A stretch of 64,000 nucleotides of DNA from Pantoea cypripedii. GTDB taxonomy: Bacteria; Pseudomonadota; Gammaproteobacteria; Enterobacterales; Enterobacteriaceae. The stretch lies in the NCBI RefSeq assembly GCF_002095535.1, contig NZ_MLJI01000001.1:3730412-3794411 (forward strand), given 5' to 3'. The notes below the pieces were generated by a model. It did no database searches. It was not told the origin of the DNA and saw nothing but the letters and a program-made list of their open reading frames with translations. The position numbers were made by a program, and so were the translations under genes. Of the stretch, positions 9,735-16,567 are shown piece by piece (within the stretch, counting starts at the first letter, position 1; every line of letters begins with the position of its first letter).

Positions 9735-10295
9735 TTATTTTTCCAGTTCGGAATATTTACGCTGGATGACCAGTACGGGCCAGTTTCTACGGAAGTTAGT
9801 GCGCCAGCGCCACTGCCGGAAGAGTATTTCCAGCTGCATCAGGGCTCTCTTTGCATGAGTGAAGCGGATGCGGTAAGTGCGGCTCTGGATAGTGAGCCCA
9901 TTTTCTTCGATAGACGCCAGCAGCCGGCGTGCTCGAATATCGGTCAGAAGGTGTGAGGAGATGATAACGGTGCGATGTTTTTCCAGTGCCTGCCGAGTTG
10001 ATGCGTTCACGCTCTTCCAGAACTGATGGACCCGCTCCGTAGTCAGGTCTGTGGTGGGCTGCCAGGGGGCAAGATGCACCCATGCCCTTTTGCGACGATA
10101 GAGGATCAGCGTCATCGCTGGCCTGAACTGCCGCTCTGCCCATGCGAGAGGGCGAAGGAAGAAAGGAAGAATGAACAGCAACGCCCAGACCAGATAAAAC
10201 CCGGTGCGGGTGCCGTCGAGGGTAAAAGTCAGGCTCATCGCGCCGGAAAGGGTCATCCAGAGCATAAAAAAGGAGAAAACAAAGGATTGCTGCAT
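9735..10295 (-). CDS. Predicted inner-membrane protein of the island
   Basis: 186 residues from the ATG at 10295 (a GTG at 10307 is also in frame). Two hydrophobic segments near the N-terminus (about residues 5-25 and 33-50) precede a basic, soluble domain of some 130 residues. I do not recognise a family. The overlapping reverse frame at 9796-10380 looks like a shadow, because only this frame gives coherent membrane segments. It diverges from the relaxase gene. Small membrane proteins often sit near the relaxase in SPI-7/PFGI-1-type elements, which suggests but does not prove a transfer-related role. Confidence 0.5.
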   Translation of the reverse strand: MQQSFVFSFFMLWMTLSGAMSLTFTLDGTRTGFYLVWALLFILPFFLRPLAWAERQFRPAMTLILYRRKRAWVHLAPWQPTTDLTTERVHQFWKSVNASTRQALEKHRTVIISSHLLTDIRARRLLASIEENGLTIQSRTYRIRFTHAKRALMQLEILFRQWRWRTNFRRNWPVLVIQRKYSELEK

Positions 10296-10498
10296 GCGAA
10301 AACTCACGATACCGGTGTAAACAGAGGCTTGCAGGAGAGCACCACGTTGTCACCACGGCACCCTGAAAATCTGAAACCACTTCTGAATATTTTCACAAGC
10401 AGGATTTCTGTCATGGGCAGTTCAGGGTTTTCGGTTGCAATTATCAGGGGGGCTTTTAGCGTAGCGTCATTTTCAGCAGGCATATTCCGGCGGAGGTG

Positions 10499-12094
10499 AT
10501 GGTGCGTGGACTTAACTGGTTAACAGGCAGAGGCAGACAGGAAAAACGGCCCGGAGAGAGGCCGTCGCCGGATGTCACACCGCCCCGGACTGTTGCTGAT
10601 GATGGCTGGCGCCCTGCTCAGACGGGCAGATCACTGCTGCAGGCAAACGAACACCGTCGTCTTATACGGGTGCTGACAGAAAACAGCCCGCTTTCACAGC
10701 AGGTCACGGAAGCCTGGTGGCTCAGGCCATTGGAAGAGATGGTGGGACGGGTGCAGGCATGCCCGGCAGCCTGGTCCGGTCCGTTCTCCGGGCCGGGAGG
10801 GTTTAATGAACTCAGTCTGAACGTGGCCACGCGCTCGGTGAGGCTGGTACGCGGCATGATGTTGCCACAGGGTGCCACGCCAGAAGAGCAGGCAGAGCAG
10901 ACGCCCGGCTGGGTCTGTGCAGCATACTGGGCCGGGCTGTTCCATCACCTGCCCTGGTTGATGCAGGTGGAGGGGGCGCTGAAAAGTGGGCGTGTCTGGT
11001 ATCCGGGGCTGAGTGTGCCAGGAGAACCGTGGCGGGTCAGAGCGGCCAGTGAACCATCGGGTGAGATGGGCAGTGTATATGTGGCTTTGAGACTCCTGCC
11101 GGAGGCCGCTCTGCTGTGGCTTCAGCGCTGGCCAGCGCTGTCCGATGCCTTGCTGCTGTATCTCTCCGGACGCCGCACGGAAGCCGGGATTCTGAACAGC
11201 ATTGTGAACGATGCGCTGCACAGCTGTGGTCTTTCTGATGCGGCCATTATGTCCGGACAGGCACCTCACCAGGTCTCTCTGGAGGCTGCAGCACTTGTCA
11301 CTGACCATACCCCCCCGAAATTATATGAAACTGATGTTGTGCCATTGTCCAGTCACGATCATTCTCCGGATGCTTCAGTGCCAATTAAAACCGGAGATTT
11401 GTCCTACAGTTTCAGTCAGGACAGGGAGAAAACGCCTGTTAATACCGTCCCGTCAGCACCATTACTGGTACTGGAATCCGCACTTGCCGCAGATGAACCG
11501 CTGCTTTCTGCAGAAAACGACATCAGTACGGGCGGAGAAGGTGAGCCGCAGGTGTCCACGGAGAACCTCCTGTCATTACTTGATCTGATGGCAGAAGGGA
11601 AAACTCCTGAGGCAACAGAAGCAACGGAAAATGTACCTGCGGATTCTGCAGATAACCATCCGGCCACGCCGATTCCGCCCGATATGCTGCCTTCCCATGA
11701 AGAGGGGATGAACAAGGAAGAACAGGGCGGTGCGTTATTTCTGGAGTGGGTTAGGGACAGCGTTGAGGATGGCACGCTCAGCGTCAATGAAAAAGACAGT
11801 CTTCTGCATGTTCTGGTGCAGTTTGTATTCCTGGTGTCACCAACCTGTTTTTACCGTTACTCCTCAACAGTGGGAGATGGCGGTGCAGACAAGGACAGGC
11901 TGCAGAAAAGTTTTGAAGCACTGAACGTACACCACTCACGAAATGGTAAGGGGTTATTCCATTACCATCAATACGACACGCCGGATAAAAGCGGTCGTTT
12001 TACCAAAGTGTCAGGCTACATGATTAACTCTGACATTATTTTTAAAAAAGGGAGCTGTCCTGCGGACAGTATCTGGCTTTCAGCGAAGAAATAA
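10499..12094 (+). CDS. TraI_2/MobH-type relaxase-like protein of an integrative element
   Basis: About 531 residues. The N-terminal 50-250 region follows the TraI_2 (MobH) pattern of relaxases from PFGI-1/SPI-7-type elements: helical segments, CPAA..., GG...LS, then WVCAAYWAGLF, SGRVWYPG and WLQRWPALSDALLLYLSGR. Residues about 405-531 match TraI_2_C: LFLEWVRDSVEDGTLSVNEK, then a KSFEAL...GYMI...DSIWL winged-helix-like end. The middle is an acidic, low-complexity linker. The HH..GGL..H and HD metal motifs expected in active MobH proteins read as PF/GGFNE and HH here, so catalysis is doubtful. Start ATG 10499 or GTG 10502, close to GGAGG. Next gene is the integrase. Confidence 0.7.
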   Translation: MVRGLNWLTGRGRQEKRPGERPSPDVTPPRTVADDGWRPAQTGRSLLQANEHRRLIRVLTENSPLSQQVTEAWWLRPLEEMVGRVQACPAAWSGPFSGPGGFNELSLNVATRSVRLVRGMMLPQGATPEEQAEQTPGWVCAAYWAGLFHHLPWLMQVEGALKSGRVWYPGLSVPGEPWRVRAASEPSGEMGSVYVALRLLPEAALLWLQRWPALSDALLLYLSGRRTEAGILNSIVNDALHSCGLSDAAIMSGQAPHQVSLEAAALVTDHTPPKLYETDVVPLSSHDHSPDASVPIKTGDLSYSFSQDREKTPVNTVPSAPLLVLESALAADEPLLSAENDISTGGEGEPQVSTENLLSLLDLMAEGKTPEATEATENVPADSADNHPATPIPPDMLPSHEEGMNKEEQGGALFLEWVRDSVEDGTLSVNEKDSLLHVLVQFVFLVSPTCFYRYSSTVGDGGADKDRLQKSFEALNVHHSRNGKGLFHYHQYDTPDKSGRFTKVSGYMINSDIIFKKGSCPADSIWLSAKK

Positions 12095-12128
12095 TTCGCT
12101 GAGGTTAAGTTAATATTACGAGGTCATT

Positions 12129-13094
12129 ATGGCAGACATTATGACGTTTGAAAAAATTCTCGATGACTATTTTTTCAATAAAGTTCTTCGTCGTGCAACT
12201 GAATGGAGTTACAGAAAGGTAGTGAGAACTTTCCTGGAGTTTTACGGAGAAGATATTCTTCCAGAAAATGTGACGCGAATGGATGTTCTGAAATGGAGAA
12301 GGTATGTTCTGAATGAACAGATGTCCAGTAAGCGGACATGGAATAACAAGGTTGCCCACATGCGGGCAGTATTTAATCATGCCATCACGAATAAACTTAT
12401 TTCAGCCAGAGAGAATCCTTTTAACCAGGTGATTGTTAAACCCGATATTAAACGAAAAAAAACACTCTCCGGGGAACAGATGAAGAAAATTGATTTAATC
12501 ATGGAAAGGAAGATTGAGCTGGAGCAGATGGGCGTTCACGATCCGCGGCCAAATGCCCTTGAACCCGCCTGGTTCTGGATGACGGTCATTGAGACACTGA
12601 AGTTCACCGGTATGCGCCAGAATCAGCTGCTACATATACGACTCTGTGATGTGGATCTGAAACTGGGCATCATTGAATTACAGGCTGAAGGTTCTAAAAA
12701 CCACCGGGAGCATCGAGTGCCGATCACCGCGCGGCTGAGACCGCGCCTTGAGCAACTGTATCTTATGTCTGTACAGAAGGGAGCCAAAAAAGGGGAGCAG
12801 TTATTCAACATCAACCGGTTTACACCCAAAAAGAAAAGAATTATACGGGCCAAAAACATGGATCACCTCCCTATGAGGGCCTTTTTCAGAAGACTGTCCA
12901 GAGAATGTCAGTGTGATATCAGCCCACACCGATTCAGGCATACGATAGCCACAGACCTGATGAAACGCCCTGAGAGAAGCCTGAATGATGTCCAGATGCT
13001 GCTCGGCCATTCCAGCGTAGCGGTGACGCTGGAATATGTGGAAGCAAACATGGATAACCTGAGGCGCAACCTTGAAGCCGCGTATGCAGCTTAG
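12129..13094 (+). CDS. int: Tyrosine recombinase / integrase
   Basis: 321 residues. An N-terminal SAM-like arm/core-binding domain (about 5-105) precedes the catalytic domain. Catalytic residues are visible: Arg163 (FTGMRQNQLL), His267-x-x-Arg270 (SPHRFRH), His294 (LLGHSSVAVT) and the nucleophile Tyr303 (LEYVE). Ribosome site GAGG before ATG 12129. The gene points at the 3' end of tRNA-Phe about 280 bp away, the standard arrangement for an island integrated in a tRNA gene; it would join or excise the element at that site. It probably shares transcription with the relaxase gene, 34 bp upstream. All catalytic residues are intact, so the protein may be active. Confidence 0.9.
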   Translation: MADIMTFEKILDDYFFNKVLRRATEWSYRKVVRTFLEFYGEDILPENVTRMDVLKWRRYVLNEQMSSKRTWNNKVAHMRAVFNHAITNKLISARENPFNQVIVKPDIKRKKTLSGEQMKKIDLIMERKIELEQMGVHDPRPNALEPAWFWMTVIETLKFTGMRQNQLLHIRLCDVDLKLGIIELQAEGSKNHREHRVPITARLRPRLEQLYLMSVQKGAKKGEQLFNINRFTPKKKRIIRAKNMDHLPMRAFFRRLSRECQCDISPHRFRHTIATDLMKRPERSLNDVQMLLGHSSVAVTLEYVEANMDNLRRNLEAAYAA

Positions 13095-13227
13095 GAGTAA
13101 TCCTAAGTCAAATTTATAAGAGTTTGATATCTAAACGGGAAAAAATCGCGGGTTTTCCTTTACAGATCGTTGACAGAGCAGCGATGAGAAGGTAAATACC
13201 TGTAACTGAAATTGTTGGGATGTGAGA

Positions 13228-13259
13228 AATCCGGATGATGCGCTAACATCATCCGGATT
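13228..13259. terminator. Perfect 13-bp inverted repeat downstream of the integrase
   Basis: AATCCGGATGATG and CATCATCCGGATT around a 6-base loop form a strong hairpin. It lacks a clear T-run on the forward side (followed by CTTAATCCC), so it is either a weak terminator for the integrase or an attachment-region structure. Confidence 0.45.
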
Positions 13260-13330
13260 CTTAATCCCTAAACCCTCAGATGCAGAACGACTAGCCTCAT
13301 CCTGCATGACGACGGTCAGGGACATTGTCA

Positions 13331-13362
13331 TGCCCGTTAAGGATCTCATCTCTTAACGGGCA
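13331..13362. terminator. Inverted repeat just downstream of tRNA-Phe
   Basis: TGCCCGTTAAG and CTTAACGGGCA flank a 10-base loop, 14 bases past the CCA end of the tRNA gene on its strand. A terminator or processing structure for the tRNA transcript is likely, although no T-run follows. It may also belong to the island junction. Confidence 0.45.
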
Positions 13363-13375
13363 GGCTCTGAAGAAG

Positions 13376-13451
13376 TGGTGCCCGAACCCGGAATCGAACC
13401 AGGGACACGGGGATTTTCAATCCCCTGCTCTACCGACTGAGCTATTCGGGC
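13376..13451 (-). tRNA. pheU: tRNA-Phe (GAA)
   Basis: The reverse strand gives a full 76-base cloverleaf beginning GCCCGAATAGCTCAGTCGG and ending in encoded CCA. Acceptor stem GCCCGAA pairs with TTCGGGC. The anticodon loop TTGAAAA has anticodon GAA, and the T arm GGTTCGATTCC is standard. It is the presumed integration site: the integrase lies on its 3' side and the DNA beyond is AT-rich and IS-laden. I see no second copy of its 3' end in 1-13,375, so the other attachment site should be left of the window. The symbol (pheU or pheV) is by analogy. Confidence 0.95.
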
Positions 13452-13640
13452 AACGGGGCGCATTAAACCCTAACCAGCCCGCACCGTCAAACGCTTTTCG
13501 GTGAAATGCGACTGACTGCCGTCTTTTACAGCAATCGGGTAAAAAATCGCGCATTTTCGGCATTTCAGGCGATAAATTTACTGCGTCAAACCCACCCTGC
13601 CATCGCGCTGACATAAAAGTGTCACAGCGCTCGCGTACCC

Positions 13641-13654
13641 TAAGATTAATCTTA
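13641..13654. promoter_or_regulatory. Palindrome resembling an RcsAB box upstream of siaA
   Basis: TAAGATTAATCTTA is a perfect 14-bp palindrome about 20 bp before the siaA start. It matches 11 of 14 positions of the RcsAB box consensus TAAGAATATTCCTA (remembered). Rcs control of a biofilm switch would make sense, but the perfect symmetry could equally indicate another regulator. Confidence 0.4.
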
Positions 13655-13674
13655 ATTCACGCCAGACTCCCGCT

Positions 13675-14898
13675 ATGCAGCTGCCCGATTTACGCGCAGG
13701 CCTTGCCGCACTGTCGAGCCGTTACCGTGCACGTTCGCTTTGCATTGCGGTGCCATTTGTCACCCCTGCCAGCGATAACCTCGCCGTGATGACGCTGTTC
13801 ACCGAACACAAAGATCTGATTGGCCTGCCGGTGGTCGAAGAGGGTCGTCCCTTCGGCATGATCAACCGCCACATCTTCCTGTCGCAAATGACGCGCCCCT
13901 TCTTCCGCGAGCTGTATGATCGCAAAAGTTGTATCGCCTTTATGGATAAACATCCATTGGTGATCGAAGCCGATACCCCGCTCGATCAGGTGGCACAGCA
14001 GGTGGTCGCGAGTGGTGATAAGTCGGTGACTGATGGTTTTATCCTCACCGAAGCGGGCAACTATATCGGCATTGGTCTCGGCATTGATTTAATTCGCACC
14101 GTGTCGGATTTACAGGCACAGCAGCATCAGCAGATCCTACAAAGCATCGATTACGCGCGCGTGATTCAGGATGCCATGCTCGAACACTCCACCCAGCAAA
14201 TGGCTTTACAGCTGGATGACTGGTGCCTGCACTGGCAACCGCGCGATGGCGTCGGTGGCGACTATTACGCTTTTCATCAGGATGAGCAGGGCTGGCTGGC
14301 ACTGATAGCTGATTGCACCGGCCACGGCATTCCTGGCGCCTTTATGACGGTGATTGTGCAATCGGCGCTGGAAAATGCCCTGCAACAAAACCGTCGTTCA
14401 CCGTCAGCGCTGTTACAGGCGTTAAACCGGCATATCAAGCAGACCCTGGGTCAGCTCAACGCCTTACAGCAAACGTCTCATTCGAATGACGGCTGCGATG
14501 CCATCGCACTGCGGCTGGATACGCAGCAGCATCAACTCAGCTGGGCCAGCGCGCGTATGCATGCCTTATTGCAACCCGCCACCGAGGCTGCCGAAACCCT
14601 GGCCGCCGACCGCACCGGCGTGGGCTATACCGATACACCGCTGGATTATGTCTGGACAGAACATCAGCGCGCGCTAACGCAAGGCGACATGCTGCTGGTG
14701 ATGACCGATGGCGTCACCGACCAGCCCGGCGGTGAACGGCAGATTATGTTTGGCAAAAAACGCATTCAGGCCCTGGTGAGCCGCTATCAGGCTCTGCCGA
14801 TGAGCGAACTTTCTTTGGCATTTCAGCAGGATTTTCTCCACTGGCAAGGCAACCAGCCACGGCGCGATGACGTCACCTGGTTTGGCTTCCGTTATTAA
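13675..14898 (+). CDS. siaA: SiaA-like PP2C (SpoIIE/RsbU-type) phosphatase with CBS-like sensor
   Basis: 407 residues. The first 145 look like a pair of CBS motifs (IGLPVVEEGRPFGMINR, then FILTEAGNYIGIGLGIDL). After a short helical linker, a PP2C/SpoIIE phosphatase follows, with metal-binding residues in VGGDYYAF (Asp196), IADCTGHGIPGAFMT (211-225), VMTDGVTD and RRDDVTW near the end. In Pseudomonas the membrane-bound SiaA dephosphorylates SiaC, freeing it to activate the cyclase SiaD. This version has no membrane or HAMP segment and is probably a cytosolic sensor, perhaps of a nucleotide. First gene of a tight four-gene operon. No clear ribosome site before the ATG. Confidence 0.8.
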   Translation: MQLPDLRAGLAALSSRYRARSLCIAVPFVTPASDNLAVMTLFTEHKDLIGLPVVEEGRPFGMINRHIFLSQMTRPFFRELYDRKSCIAFMDKHPLVIEADTPLDQVAQQVVASGDKSVTDGFILTEAGNYIGIGLGIDLIRTVSDLQAQQHQQILQSIDYARVIQDAMLEHSTQQMALQLDDWCLHWQPRDGVGGDYYAFHQDEQGWLALIADCTGHGIPGAFMTVIVQSALENALQQNRRSPSALLQALNRHIKQTLGQLNALQQTSHSNDGCDAIALRLDTQQHQLSWASARMHALLQPATEAAETLAADRTGVGYTDTPLDYVWTEHQRALTQGDMLLVMTDGVTDQPGGERQIMFGKKRIQALVSRYQALPMSELSLAFQQDFLHWQGNQPRRDDVTWFGFRY

Positions 14899-14914
14899 CC
14901 GAGTCGTAAACATC

Positions 14915-15466
14915 ATGAATCACGAGTTGCACGCCAGCGTCGCATCGCCGGACCAGGTGGCACTGCATTACACCGGTTTTTTTTCGCCACAGAACATCAC
15001 GGCGATGGGCGAGGTGATTAAAGTCTTTCTCGAAAACCAGCAGGCCCCGGTGAAGGTGCGTCGTCGCCTGTTTTCCAGCTTTGTCGAGATTGTGCAGAAC
15101 ATTTTGCGTTATTCACAGGACAGTCGCGCCCTGAGCCACGAAGAACAGGATTTCCGCTTTGGCACCGTTTGTCTGCGCGTAGATGGCGACAACTACGTGC
15201 TGGAGAGCAGCAACCTGGTCGATCAGGCCGCCTGCGACCAGTTGCGTTACTGGCTCGATATGCTGCGCACCATGAGTGACGAAGAGATCAAACAGGCGTA
15301 TCGGGTGGGTCTGCGCAGTGAAAGCCCTGCCACCAGCAAAGGGGCAAATATTGGTTTACTGACGTTGGCACGCGATGTCAGCGAACCGCTGGAGTATGAA
15401 TTGCGTCCGCTGGAGACCAGCGATTTCGCGACGTTTTGGCTGAAAGCTACCATTCACCAGGATTGA
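14915..15466 (+). CDS. siaB: SiaB-family protein kinase
   Basis: 183 residues from the ATG at 14915. Family features: FVEIVQNILRYS early on (the GHKL-like N box of a histidine-kinase-type fold) and ATSKGANIGLLTLARD (a glycine-rich ATP lid). In the characterised Pseudomonas pathway SiaB phosphorylates SiaC and so opposes SiaA. It lies 16 bp after siaA and 7 bp before siaC, in the same order as siaABCD. Cytoplasmic. Function is by family and gene order. Confidence 0.8.
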   Translation: MNHELHASVASPDQVALHYTGFFSPQNITAMGEVIKVFLENQQAPVKVRRRLFSSFVEIVQNILRYSQDSRALSHEEQDFRFGTVCLRVDGDNYVLESSNLVDQAACDQLRYWLDMLRTMSDEEIKQAYRVGLRSESPATSKGANIGLLTLARDVSEPLEYELRPLETSDFATFWLKATIHQD

Positions 15467-15473
15467 TGTTGTT

Positions 15474-15860
15474 ATGCAAAACCTTGTTATCGCTGCGACA
15501 GACAGCACCCCCGACGTTGACTTCAATTTTGCCGATCGCCTGTTTTCCCTGCGCGGTGAATCCTGGCCGGAAAATGCCGCCGCCTTTTATCGCCCGCTGC
15601 TGGATGCACTGGAAAGCTGGACCCCGGAGAGCCAGGGCCAGCTTAGGGTGAATATCGCCCTGCGCTACTTCAACAGCTCCAGCACCAAGATGCTGTTCAG
15701 CCTGTTCGATTTGTTCAACCAGTTGGCGCAGGATGGGCAGACGGTGCAACTGAACTGGTTCTATGATGCGGAAGATGATGTTTCTGAGGAGTTTGGTCAG
15801 GAACTGGCGCTGGACTTCACCGATCTGCAAGTGCAATTGCAGGCGGAAATGCCCTCATGA
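15474..15860 (+). CDS. siaC: SiaC-family phospho-acceptor (DUF1987)
   Basis: 128 residues; small alpha/beta, SpoIIAA-like regulator. The conserved block LRYFNSSSTKMLFSLFDLFN (63-82) holds the serine/threonine cluster in which the Pseudomonas protein is phosphorylated; Ser68 falls at the matching position (Thr68 there, from memory). Unphosphorylated SiaC binds and activates SiaD. Its stop overlaps the siaD start by 4 bp (ATGA), so the two partners are translationally coupled. Serine in place of threonine is a plausible phospho-site variation. Confidence 0.8.
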   Translation: MQNLVIAATDSTPDVDFNFADRLFSLRGESWPENAAAFYRPLLDALESWTPESQGQLRVNIALRYFNSSSTKMLFSLFDLFNQLAQDGQTVQLNWFYDAEDDVSEEFGQELALDFTDLQVQLQAEMPS

Positions 15861-16567
15861 TGGACCTCAATGAGCTGTTCCGCGAAGAGAGCGAAGTGCT
15901 TAATCGCTCACAGGATGTGGCGGCTCAGACCTCACTCAGCGCCGAGGATTATCGCGATGCGCTGCTGAGGCTTAATCGCCATTATCAACGTCTGATGCGC
16001 GATACCTATCGGTTGATTTCGCGCAGTGACCGTGCAGAACGCGAACTGAACCGCGTCAATGAACAGCTCCACCGGCTGGCGCAGGAGCTGGAATATAAAG
16101 CCACCCATGACCCGCTGACGGCGGTGTGGAACCGCAGCGCCATTATTCAACGCATTACCCATACGCTGACCAGTGGCCCGGCAGCGCTGATCATTCTCGA
16201 TATCGACCACTTCAAGAAGATCAACGATGAGTTCGGCCATCCGATGGGCGACAAAGTGATTTGCGAGCTGGTGTCGCGGGTGCAGGCGCACTGCCCGGCG
16301 GAAGCCAGCATTGGCCGTATCGGCGGCGAAGAGTTCACCGTGCTGCTGCCCTTTTTCCGGCTGTCAGATGCGGTGATTGTGGCGGGTGCGATTCACGCCT
16401 CGCTCAACGCCTCGCCGCTGGCCATTCTGCCCGGCCAGTTGGTGACCGCCAGCCTCGGCGTCAGCTATGGCAAGCCGGGTTCCGATTTCGAAACCCTCTA
16501 CAACAACGCCGACGCCGCCCTGTATGACGCTAAACACCACGGCCGTAACCGGGTGTTTTTTCGTTAG
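15857..16567 (+). CDS. siaD: SiaD-like diguanylate cyclase
   Basis: 236 residues: an N-terminal helical, probably coiled-coil region (about 25-80), then a GGDEF domain with GGEEF at 156-160, metal Asp in LDIDHFKKIND and the GHPMGDKV turn. It makes cyclic-di-GMP from two GTP. The inhibitory I-site RxxD five residues before GGEEF is absent, so product inhibition is not expected through that site. Activity is presumably gated by SiaC binding the coiled coil. Its last bases overlap the end of the convergent PBP2 gene by 4 bp. Confidence 0.88.
   Translation: MMDLNELFREESEVLNRSQDVAAQTSLSAEDYRDALLRLNRHYQRLMRDTYRLISRSDRAERELNRVNEQLHRLAQELEYKATHDPLTAVWNRSAIIQRITHTLTSGPAALIILDIDHFKKINDEFGHPMGDKVICELVSRVQAHCPAEASIGRIGGEEFTVLLPFFRLSDAVIVAGAIHASLNASPLAILPGQLVTASLGVSYGKPGSDFETLYNNADAALYDAKHHGRNRVFFR

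Noticed and set aside
9796..10380. A 194-codon reverse frame overlapping the island membrane protein
   Set aside because: Composition rich in Ser, Pro, His and Arg, typical of a shadow frame; the neighbouring frame gives coherent membrane helices.
13228..13362. Second tRNA copy or attachment repeat between integrase and tRNA-Phe
   Set aside because: The two inverted repeats there share no sequence with the 3' end of the tRNA.
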